Part shown: positions 54,653 to 64,000 of the stretch, piece after piece
Numbering within the stretch: the first letter of the stretch is position 1
How the letters are laid out: each line of letters starts with the position of its first letter
From: Chaetoderma sp. LZ-2023a
Lineage: Eukaryota > Mollusca > Caudofoveata > Chaetodermatida > Chaetodermatidae
Direction of reading: 5' to 3'
DNA: 64,000 nt
NCBI GenBank assembly: GCA_034401795.1
Contig: CM067369.1
Location: forward strand, 190,745,159 to 190,809,158
Program-made: the position numbers and the translations under genes
Notes under the pieces: model-generated
Databases searched by the model: none
Told to the model about the DNA's origin: nothing
What the model saw: the letters and a program-made list of their open reading frames with translations, nothing else

Positions 54653-56180
54653 ACAGCTAAATCTGACGTAGATGTTAAGAAATTATTTAATATATAATTT
54701 TGCTTATTTTCATGAAATAAATGTCTACATTTAGAAAGAGATATTTCAAATGGTGATCTGAGAAGTGAACACCCTGTCATACAAAGAAGCTGTCGAGCAA
54801 AGGTGTGTTGGTTGCCCACCGATTTTTGTCAATCAACCAGAATTTGATTGGCTGGTTCTTCATGGCAGATAATATATTTCTGGCTCAATGTTCGGAATAT
54901 ATTTGCGGAATATTTATATATTTCCATTGCAAAAATCAATTCAATTTATATTGGATACATCTATACTTACAGACTCGCTAGACAATCGTCTTGATGAACG
55001 ATGTTCAACTAACATTTATAACCTGACTACTCTCTCATGTAAGGGCAAATTTGACCCCTGCCCCATGATACGTGGTGCAGGATTGAAGTAAAATCGTTTT
55101 AAATATTGAAGATGCCTGCTTTTTAGGAGAGAAACAACTTAGAGTAACATAATTTGCAAAATATGTACTATAGTGTCTTTTATAGGATTCGTAATGAAAA
55201 TAAGCAATTGGTGAGTTAAAGAATAACTAAAATATTTTAAATCAAGCCCTTCTATAGCTTATAAAACAATTATACATTTAGACAAATGTGAAGATGTTTC
55301 TTGATTAATATATTGTAACCATTCGAAATACCAGTTTAAATGATGCTATATAGCATACATATTATGTTAACTCTTACCAGCCATTATTACGTTAATAATG
55401 ATGTAGAATTGGATGAGTGAAAAGAAGGGATATTAAACTAAAGAATATTTTGTCTTTAGCGAGCAACATCTGCCAGTCAACATAATTCCAAAATGTTTGT
55501 ATACTATAAATAATAAAAGGATCAATGACCATAATTCACCTGGATGCTGAACTGAAGAGATATCTTCATTAAAAATAAATTGTTAAAATAACCAAGAAAC
55601 AAAAACTCAATCAGAATGACCGAGCAAATATCTAGGAGACTCATAGTTTATGTGTATATTGTCAGTTTGAAATTGACATAACATAAGATTTAAGGTGAAA
55701 CATGGAGTTAAGTTATTTACTTTGGAAACAACCCTATTAATCTGTCTCTCTTAAAAGAATCTCTAATAATAGAGAATACACTAAAATTCAACACGTGAAT
55801 GGTGTTTTAAAAGTAAATTAACAATGTACATTGATTACTGCTTCTACCAAATATAGGCAATCTATAACTATAAGCAGGAGAAATTTGATTTTGACACATG
55901 TAAGTTCCTAGGCTGCTGAGTAAGAAACAACTCATTGCATTGCTTCCAATCTAATTATGTTCAACATATTAAACAGCACACATTAATTTGTTTTGGAAAC
56001 ATGTTTAAAAGTTATTACAGAGCTGTACAGTAAGACTTTTTGAAATTTAGCAGTGACATGACTGACGGATGAATGGTTACCATGCCAAGGTCACATAGCC
56101 TTCCAGACCAGGTGAGCTAAATAGCTGCTGTATCCACCCACCAAGTTACGACTTAATAGGTATAAATATGAAGAAAAGTA
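54653..56180. other. No gene recognised
   Basis: AT-rich, with only faint MITE-A-like scraps near 55445 and 55950. Confidence 0.4.
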
Positions 56181-56700
56181 CACTGAAGAAATATCTTTCC
56201 CCATTGTATCTCATACTGTGGAAAAGGGTGATAACTCTGGCGTTTGATATCGAATCGGTTTCATTTTCACAATGCATATATTAGATGTTAATATGACCAT
56301 TTTGACACGTTTTCTTCAATTCATCCAGAAATAACAAAACATGCCACTTGCTTATGCTGGATGAAAAAATGGCTGGGTGCCAGAGGACGTGTGCTCGTTA
56401 TAGCTTAGTCAGCTGACATGGCTGAGCTCACAATGCGTATCAGTAAACTGATGGATAATCACCGAAGGCATACCTCGCAGGGAAAGTCATAAAATTATGG
56501 CCCGGACAAACGTATAGAGGGTAACTGGACACATGAACAGACTACACTAGTTTTAATACCTGCACACCTTTTCCCTAAGCTGTATGCATATACCAAGTTT
56601 CATGATCATACACATAAGTCTTGAAACCACGGTCCAAACAAAGCTGTAGAGAATAAATAGACATACGGATGAAGGGATGGATGGGCTGACCTAGTTTTTC
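56181..56700. repeat. Decayed dispersed repeat
   Basis: ATACCAAGTTTCATGATCAT, ATGGCCCGGACAAA and its near-copy ACGGTCCAAACAAAGC, and GGATGGATGGGC resemble worn copies of a common marine-invertebrate repeat. Boundaries are unclear. Confidence 0.4.
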
Positions 56701-57849
56701 AATGTGCCATACTGGTAAACCACTAGCAAAACTGTGTACATGGAAAGCTCCTCCATGCGCTATAGACGAGCTCAACCGTCATCATAATGATATGTCATCA
56801 TTCACTGTAGTGAGCAGCACGGAGACCCCATTATGAGATATTGCGTTTTAATATGGATATTGTTGACTACTTCGATCATGATGAGGCCAATCTATTTGGA
56901 ATGTGGTTAGTCATGACACAGTAACAGTTTTGTTTCAGGAGTATGTAGGTTCTACAACCAGTAAGCCAAATATGTGCAAGACCAATATCCAACGTGGGCC
57001 AATAACATTCAACACGGCTGACAATACCAAGTTAAAATGTCAACATTTGAAGCAGTTTTTTAAACCTAAAAAATTCTGATTTGCACCTTGAATACGAGGT
57101 TATTACAATTCCTTATTCCGTGACGGATGCTCTTTTGAATGGCATTTTGTCTACAGATATAGCTTGGTAATTGTTTGATGCAAAAATCAATAGGGTTCTT
57201 CGGACCACCGATGACAAGCTGCCACACCAGATTCCTAACGATGCCTTCAATAGAACTCGAGTTATCAGCCAGAAACGCAATATTATGAAATTACATGTAA
57301 TTAGGTCACCGTGACCTTGACCGTTGACACCAAAATCGATAATATTCGTCGGACTAGCATGATCTGTCTGAAAGTTGTTAGAAATACTCTAATAGTAAAA
57401 TTACAAAATAATCAGATTGATTAGTTAGATCCAAGGCCAGCCATGGCTCCTTAAAGGTTACCGTAGAGATCACGGCCCATATAGCTAAATAATGCTTTGA
57501 CCTGCGCAAATGAGTATTTGGATAGTGAAGGTTTTTGAATGAGATCCACAAACTGGTCAAAGACCTATGTACATTCATTATAGCACAATGTCTAATTACA
57601 AATTCATAGCATGAGAATGGAGGGGCACCCATATAATAAGGGTACAATATTAAATCATGACCGAATTGTTCATATTAACTGTATTTGTCATCTTCCATAA
57701 TCCAGTCATAGCATGCATAATTAGAGCCTTTGGCTCAACTCATTTGGCAATAAATACTTACCCATGTTCATTCTGACTTACTTGGCTAAGCTCCAAGAGA
57801 GCAAAGACTTTTTAGGTTAATACCATACTTTATATTCATGCTCAAATTT
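56701..57849. other. No gene recognised
   Basis: Contains AGGTCACCGTGACCTTGACC, a motif frequent in invertebrate intergenic repeats; otherwise nothing. Confidence 0.4.
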
Positions 57850-58085
57850 GTTCAATAAAATTGTAATTTTCTCATAGAAAATCTCAATTTGCAGACCAAG
57901 AGATGAGTTTTTGACAAATTTACCACTGTAATGAATGGATCAGTTATCAAGCCAGTCATCTAAGTAGTAAATTTTCAAAAATAGCCTCCTTGCCAGTCCT
58001 TGGTCTGAAAATGACCATGTGTCAAGATCCCTGCAAAAGAAGTTTTGGCTGGCTTGAGTTGTAAATGGATTAATGGTCAGGATTA
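57850..58085. repeat. MITE-B copy, degraded
   Basis: CTCAATTTGCAGACCAAGAG, TTTACCACTGTAATGAATGG and the inverse arm with AGTAAATTTTCAAAAATAGC. Confidence 0.65.
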
Positions 58086-58091
58086 GTCAAC

Positions 58092-58290
58092 TTAACCCTT
58101 TAATGGCCAAGATTCGTAAAAGAAATCTAAGATTACGCTCACTGAATGTACATTTTTTCAGGCCAACAAGATTAATTTTTTAAATCACCACAAGATTAAT
58201 TGACTGGCTTGCTTATCAACTTAGCCAGCTATTCCATTGGTAAATTTTCAAAAATATGGGTTTTTTGGCCATCAAATGGACTTTCTGCAT
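58092..58290 (+). repeat. MITE-B copy
   Basis: Left end TTAACCCTTTAATGGCCAAG, almost identical to the copy at 20375. The inverse arm is CCATTGGTAAATTTTCAAAA. The middle is worn. Confidence 0.65.
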
Positions 58291-58451
58291 GCTACATAGT
58301 AAACAGGATTCATAGACCTGCTGATTGAAATTCCATACATTGTCCATAACTAATTTTCAATTTCCAGACCAATTTTATTAAGCCTCCAGTCAATTTCCAT
58401 GTCAAAACAAAATTGTGCATAACTCATATTTAGTAGCCGTACTGGCTGAGA

Positions 58452-58510
58452 AATAATACAGATAATAGTGATACGCTCTACTCGGGCGTATCAATATTAT
58501 CTATATTATT
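58452..58510. repeat. Isolated hairpin, 25-bp arms
   Basis: AATAATACAGATAATAGTGA through ATACGC pairs with GCGTATCAATATTATCTATA through ATTATT with two mismatches around a 9-base loop (TCTACTCGG). Confidence 0.8.
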
Positions 58511-60873
58511 TTTCAAGTGGGAATCACACGCGATAAAATTTTAATTTTCCATGCTTTCAACCGTTTAGCAGAAAATGTAGTAGGAATTATATTAGTAGTC
58601 AATAGTAATAGTCGCAACAAAAAATGTCAAATTCACTACACATTAGATATTGAAACAAGACTGGATTTGTTATTAGAAATTCTCTAATCTGGTTGACAAT
58701 TGTGCTATCAACGGTGCTGAAAGTCGTTGATGTTTAGGGCAGCAACGGCTTCCAGTCTTAATGGTTTCAAATATTTTAGCATAATTGCCACTTGTACAAA
58801 TTTAAAAAGTGCATTTTGGCTGTTGTGAATTGAATAATTATCGAATAAATTTGCCTAAATTTTACGCTGAACTGTAGATCATAATAATAGCGCTAATCAG
58901 GTACATTCAACGTTATGCCGTGTTCAAAGTTATTCAACTTTAAGCCATATTTTGAAGCCACTCTATTTGCGTTAAAGCAGGCCATGTTGCCGTTTCAATG
59001 ATGATACGATGTTGCTGCCATTATTCCATAAATTATTAGTAAAAATTTAGCAACATATGGGCATCATGTAATTGTTGTATGATCATTCAGCAACATGGGG
59101 TATTTGGCCGTATTGAGCGTATGGTTAAATCTTCTACGCTTGAATAATTCCTCGCGCGGTCACGGTGGCAGTATAGGGGCCTAACGCTTTTCTGCCCAAT
59201 TCACAGCAAATTGTAATTTGGTCATTAAATCCGTGAAGTAAGCGGTGGGTTGTAAGAATTTGGTTGCTGAATTACGTTGCTGAAAGTGTATGCGCTTATG
59301 ACATTTAAAGATCAGTTTTCCCGTTTATTGATTTTTGAAATCATCTGGGCTGGTGATCTTGGATTTTGGGCATGAGCGGGTGTGTCTTTAAAATACGAGC
59401 CTGGTCTAGCGGTATTCCGCTTTACGTAAGATGTATGCTAATTCGCTATTCCAATCACGGCAGCGTTTTTAGTTATTCTTCAATATTTCATGTTCCCGTG
59501 TTTCTTTTGATAGTCAATGTTTCAGAATATGGTTGCTCTTTCCCATAGCAACATCACACAGCAACATTGTATAGAGGAAATTATGGCCATTTCGTTTGGG
59601 CGATGTGACAAATTATGCATTTTGTATATGTTGCAATGTAGTAGAATCTGAATTCCTGTCAATTTAGCGTTATCAGATTTTCCACATACTTAACCCTATT
59701 AGCATATTACAGTCCGGTGCATTTGCACTCCGTACCAATGCCTAATCTATTGTTATGTTAATGTTTAAACGAGTGGGCCATCACAATGGTGATGTCTAAA
59801 CCAGCAATCTTTTGATATGGTAATCTCACAATCTATTCACCTATTGTTATGTTAAAAATTAGCACTTTTTGCCAAGGATTTTCTACATGGGCGTCTGAAT
59901 TTGTGGTGCATGCAACATTTTTTGGGTATAAGTTCCAGGTAAAAATTGGACTCTGGGTCCGACCTTGAATTGCCCTAGCTGGTGTAGGGCGCTGCACTCA
60001 GCGTAGTCTCTTAGTTGTTGTGCTAGTCCGAATTTCTGTCAGTTTGCTTAATACTTAGATTACTAATACGCGAGTACGTTGTTCAGATAAAGTGTACTTT
60101 GAGATATAATGTAGCTGTGATCTTTGAGTAGTGTAGTGTTCCGTGTTGAGCTTCGGGATCCACGAGGGATTTTGCTGTTTAGCATGTAATGATTCTTAAT
60201 TCGAGTGCTCGCGTACTATATCATTTGTGGTTTATGGTTGGAAACTGGCAGCAATGAGGACCGGCATTTCAACCGATTGACGACTTCATAAGCCACCGTG
60301 GCTTACTTCTAAAGAACAGGAGCTGATGTAAGTGTATAGTGTCAGTCTTAGGGCTTAGTTAATAATATTCCCACTATCTAATTAACCACTTACTTGATTA
60401 AATTCAAGAGTTCCTGTTTTTCTTAAAAATTAAGGACATGTCCTCCAGTAATTGATATTATTCTGACTTCTGGATTTCTGAAACTACCCATTTGAGTCTG
60501 TAGCCATTTATATACCCGATTCCCCAAATTGTCTGTCCAGGTGACCATGATATTAGGCAAATTCAATGCACTCCATGTTTGAGATCTCATAGTGGTAATA
60601 GTTGCTATTTCATATCACATATCATTCCTCTCAGCTACCCCTAGCTACCACTGTCGATACTTGTACAATTTCTGATTTCCTGTCTTGCCAATGTGTGAAA
60701 CTTGTTTCAAAGCCAGCAAATCATGAAATTGTAAACATAACTTCGCCAGAACCAAATAAAACTGCTAGTTCCTTTTACAGACAAGCAAATTTTCATTAAA
60801 ATTGGTATCTGGCAATTTCTATTTCATATAAGTCGACATTTGACAAGTTATCATTTAACTGTGGCTTTGTACT
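58511..60873. other. No gene recognised
   Basis: A worn MITE-A half-core lies at about 58733-58792 (GGCAGCAACGGCTTCCAGTC). The rest has no identifiable gene. Repeated CAACATGGGG and ATTGTTATGTTAA motifs are too short to call. Confidence 0.4.
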
Positions 60874-61200
60874 TGTAACCGTAATTCAGTATAACTGATC
60901 AGCTAACATTCAGTTCCCTTAGCAGTTAATAACTTGGGAACCTATTGACATTATAACTGTTTCACGGCTTATATCATTTAATTGAATCATTGTAACCTTA
61001 ATTCGGTATAAATGATCAGTTAACAGTCAGTTCCCTTAGCCGTTAATAACTTGGGAACCTATTGACATTACAACTGTTTCATGGCTTATATCATTTAATT
61101 GAATCATTGTAAGTTTAATTAGACACAAATGATTGGATAATTGTCTTAGCAGTTATAATACTTGGGATCTATTCATACTTACTACTGTTTACCAGCATAA
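60874..61200 (+). repeat. 117-bp tandem repeat, nearly three units
   Basis: Units start at TGTAACC 60874, TGTAACC 60991 and TGTAAG 61109. They share GATCAG(C/T)TAACA, CAGTTCCCTTAGC and TTAATAACTTGGGAACCTAT. The first two are over 90% alike and the third is more worn. Confidence 0.9.
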
Positions 61201-61919
61201 TAGCATCCATTTAATTTTAAGTTATTAAGTTCTGAAATAGAGCTATTGTCAAACGCATTTCTTCCGTAGCAACAGAGCATACATTATAGCAGCTATTGAA
61301 TTTCATTCACACTTACATTAGGAGTTAATCTTATGACCCGTCCTTAAACCGTAGGTGTTAAACACTGAGCTATGCTAGGGTCAGGTCTTTATTAATTGCA
61401 TTTCTACCTTGTCAGTGAATAATCCAAACTTGTATTTAATTATTCTTTGTGAAAGGAAATTATTAAGCCCCCACTACTGTGAATTGCCACTTCACTTTGA
61501 CTTTAATTTCCTGAAGCCATTTTAAGGCCTGTCCTTAATATTAGTGTTACTATCACTGATCATACCTTAAGTTCAGATCATTAACGAGTTAGCAACTCGT
61601 TAAATGGTAGTTTTTCTACACTGTTTGGATTCCTAGGATCCATAATACAACTGTGGTAATCCAAGGTAAAATAACTTAATGATTTAATTATCTGGCTTTA
61701 AGATAGAATCTTGTATTCCATACAGTCTAGAATTGGCATTTGTTAATAGGCAAGATCCTGTCTTAGGCCACATAAGTTATCACACATAGGCATTCTAAAA
61801 TAGACATTGTAGAGTAGATCCAAAATGGCGGAATATTCGCCACTGTCCCCAGTGCATTCGAGCACCTTAGTGATGATGCATTTGCGCATCCTAGTACACA
61901 CACCCCATTAGGAATTGAG
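61201..61919. other. No gene recognised; possible leader of the next ORF
   Basis: AT-rich with TTAAGCC-type repeats. CAAAATGGCGGAATATTCGC near 61820 may mark the real upstream part of the following coding segment. Confidence 0.35.
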
Positions 61920-62588
61920 ATGCGACCTCAACACAGCATCTCAGAATCACATGTGACCTTTCAAGATGGAGTCACTACATATGCTACGGATCACTTTGAA
62001 GATGGGTATGACACTGATTACAGCAATGACGGCTGGAGTCCTAATGAGGAAGATGCAAATTCAAATATTAGTTCTTTGGAAGGTTTCCAGGATAGTCACA
62101 CTAGTGGAGCTATTTTTCCTTCCAGTGATTTTTCTGTTCCTCCTTGTGGAAATGTGTCTACCCCTTTGGTTGACACTCTTTCTCAGGTTGCTTCAGCACA
62201 GCAGCCGGCCCTCTGTTTTATGGACACTGCGGTGGCGAACCACTGTGAGTCTTCTGGTTATCCAGAGCCTCCTGGTGGTCCCTCTCCCCAGTCTCCTGTA
62301 GTGAGCGTGAGTGAGTTATACAAGATGAGGGAACGTGTGGATGAGTTAATTAACCAACTGTGTGATAGTCATGCGGAGAATACAGTTCCGAAGCCAAAAT
62401 CCGGGCTTGAATACAAATTTTCGTTTTCATTTACAGGATCGCCCTGTACCGTGCCTTCAAACAAGTTTTACGCGAGACAAGCAGTCTTTGAATCTGCATT
62501 CAGAGAATGTAGAACCAAAGAATGCTTCTCAAATTACGGCTATGCGACCACCACCCGGTTTTCTCAATTAAATCGACCCCAGATTTAA
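61920..62588 (+). CDS. Unassigned 222-codon ORF
   Basis: I do not recognise the protein. It is hydrophilic and acidic in the first 60 residues (FEDGYDTDYSNDGWSPNEED), Pro/Ser-rich around 120-140, and has a short helix-like stretch (SELYKMRERVDELINQLCDS). A basic, aromatic C-terminal part (KFSFSFTGSPCTVP, FYARQAVFESAFREC) follows. The length and lack of simple repeats argue for a real or recently real coding sequence. It may be the first ORF of a retroelement or an exon of a spliced gene. No partner gene is visible downstream. Confidence 0.4.
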   Translation: MRPQHSISESHVTFQDGVTTYATDHFEDGYDTDYSNDGWSPNEEDANSNISSLEGFQDSHTSGAIFPSSDFSVPPCGNVSTPLVDTLSQVASAQQPALCFMDTAVANHCESSGYPEPPGGPSPQSPVVSVSELYKMRERVDELINQLCDSHAENTVPKPKSGLEYKFSFSFTGSPCTVPSNKFYARQAVFESAFRECRTKECFSNYGYATTTRFSQLNRPQI

Positions 62589-63399
62589 CCTCTGAACCAC
62601 CACCAAAACTCGCTACAATATTCAGTTTACTAGGTTTTTGAATTTGTTTCTATTGAATAAATAGCGCCTGTAGTTTGTCATGGGATAATATTTTCAGATT
62701 CATAGTACTTAAAACATAACAGGATACCCATACTGAATGATAGAAATACTGAAATAGATCTATAACAGGTTCTGTTCACAGTGCTGGAATTGTAGAGTGA
62801 TACAAATTCAATTCATCCATATGTTAAGTTTCAGTTTCACATAAAGATAAGTACAACACAGATTTTCAATACCCAGTTCATGTAATGTGTTATGCGTTTA
62901 TGTTTCAAGTCATCCAAGTGAATGAACATTTACACTGGAACCCTCTTTCAGATGACATCTGCTGCTGATGTTACACATTATGGTCTCGCCATCAGTTCTA
63001 AATATATTTTACAATATTTACATTGTTCAGGATTTGTTGTAAATCCAGTATGTCCATCAGAGACCAGAGCTATGCAACCGGGACGATTCCAGATGATTAA
63101 TCCTGCGACTTTTCTTTCAGATCAGTACACAATTTCCTGAGTAAGTTTGTGAAAGAACCTTGTCGAAATGGACGATTGGCCACATATTTTGTGTGGGTGT
63201 CAATTACGAGTAGTGCCATCGAGTTATAAATGTTATGAACCAAATTTAACTCTTTCTCAAGATTATTGATTACATTCTCCTTAACATATCACCATACTAT
63301 GCACCGTTTACAAAGCTCTGGCTAGCATCATGAATGCACAAATTACAGCATGCTCTATGCTGAAATGTAATGTACAATTATTTGGTATTGTTAACAGGA
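62589..63399. other. No gene recognised
   Basis: A 72-codon open frame at 62922 has no motif; nothing else supportable. Confidence 0.4.
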
Positions 63400-63778
63400 T
63401 TGTCCGATCCATTCTACGGTTCTGGAGAAGGTGTTTTTGCGAAATTAGGTTCTCGAAAATGGCCGCCAAAGCATTTGGCTAATCAAGTTTCCTTGAACGA
63501 ACTTTGCTCAGCTTCCGCCCTTGATGATGTTTGATACGTTTTGAATTGATCTGCCAAGCGGTTTAGGAGAAGATTTAAAAAAGACGTTTTGTTTGAACTT
63601 GGATCTCTTTGCTCGAAGGATTCTTCCTATTAAATGTAATTACTATCGGGTCCATGGTTCTTGAGAAGATGTCGTAAGAGAAAAATTGATGGATGACGGA
63701 TGACAGATGAAGAACAATAAACGGCAGATGATCGCCATTCCATAAGCCGAGTTGGAACTTCCGATCAGGTGAGTTAAT
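63400..63778 (+). repeat. Repeat F copy with its 3' end
   Basis: GTTCTGGAGAAGGTGTTTTT, AAAATGGCCGCCAAAGCATT, AGTTTCCTTGAACGAACTTT and GGTTTAGGAGAAGATTTAAA, ending GATGACGGATGACAGATGAA and CGATCAGGTGAGTTAA. That is the usual 3' end of this repeat type. A MITE-A scrap begins at once. Confidence 0.65.
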
Positions 63779-63779
63779 A

Positions 63780-63862
63780 ATGTTGAATATTTAGACTAAT
63801 TTGACTGGGAGTTATTTCTAAATATGGCAGAAACAGATGCCAAAGATGACAAATTATTTTTT
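63780..63862. repeat. MITE-A worn core
   Basis: TGTTGAATATTTAGACTAAT and TTGACTGGGAG followed by a poor inverse half. Confidence 0.5.
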
Positions 63863-63892
63863 AAGTATCCATATCCGGCAGGTTACTTGTGC

Positions 63893-64000
63893 AATTCACC
63901 TTTCCAGAGTACCCACCCATCATATGACGTCATAATGAACTGCGTGATGTGTAGAATGCCATCATAATGAATGGCGTCATGAATGACGTCGATAAGTACG
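63893..64000 (+). repeat. MITE-A copy, cut by the window end
   Basis: Left end AATTCACCTTTCCAGAGTAC with TGACGTCA at 63925-63932. It differs from the copy at 23321 at only about five positions over 105 bp. Confidence 0.88.

Noticed and set aside
59950-60310. LTR-like segment upstream of the 61920 ORF
   Set aside because: No second copy, no TG...CA borders and no primer site could be found.
1-64000. tRNA and rRNA genes
   Set aside because: TTCGAA-type motifs (for example near 1208 and 43733) lack box A spacing and cloverleaf arms; no rRNA core sequence seen.

Overview
The window reads as repeat-rich, intron-and-intergenic type DNA of a marine invertebrate, most likely a lophotrochozoan (mollusc or brachiopod grade). 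That guess rests on the mobile-element mix: a Ty3/Gypsy LTR element, a GIY-YIG Penelope-like element, an ISL2EU-type DNA transposon, truncated LINEs, a decayed copy of a large multi-copy invertebrate gene family, and non-coding repeats with 'AAGATGGCCG' blocks that I associate with molluscs and brachiopods. I see no convincing single-copy host gene, rRNA, tRNA or CRISPR. Almost all recognisable coding sequence belongs to mobile elements, most of it broken.

Layout. 1-6.7 kb: many copies of a roughly 400-bp inverted-repeat element (here MITE-A) and smaller repeats. 7.0-18.9 kb: a degenerate member of a large PIN-like/CXC-domain protein family, split by an 8.6-kb Ty3/Gypsy fossil flanked by the target duplication GTAG. 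19.7-20.1 kb: (GCAC)n and C-rich tracts. 20.4-24.8 kb: an ISL2EU-type transposon with a THAP/DDE transposase on + and a SAP-SWIM-YqaJ protein on -, interrupted by MITE-A and flanked by copies of a second MITE (MITE-B). 25-30 kb: MITE-A copies and a roughly 430-bp long inverted repeat. 30.3-39.5 kb: two Penelope-like copies in the same direction, separated by a 2.5-kb polypyrimidine tetranucleotide array; the second copy has a 5' leader (hammerhead-like motif and probable intron), an ORF1 with an SGNH-hydrolase domain, and an interrupted RT/GIY-YIG ORF2. 39.5-41 kb: trinucleotide tract, repeat D, repeat H. 41.5-42.4 kb: LINE fragment. 43-46 kb: MITE-A and MITE-B copies. 46.5-46.9 kb: 37-bp minisatellite. 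47.3-49 kb: 5'-truncated LINE with RNase H. 50-51.4 kb: repeats E and F. 52.3-53.5 kb: trinucleotide tract, second repeat D, (GA)n, (AAT)n. 54-64 kb: mostly unrecognised AT-rich DNA with decayed repeats, a 117-bp tandem repeat, one unassigned 222-codon ORF, repeat F, and a MITE-A copy cut by the window edge.

Names used here: MITE-A (TIR near ACCTTTCCAG, inner palindrome, CRE-like TGACGTCA sites); MITE-B (ends TTAACCCTTT, palindromic); repeats C to I are shorter families defined in their entries. The observations most worth following are the SGNH-like domains in two unrelated retroelements, the Penelope leader, the CRE-bearing MITEs, and the nested LTR insertion.
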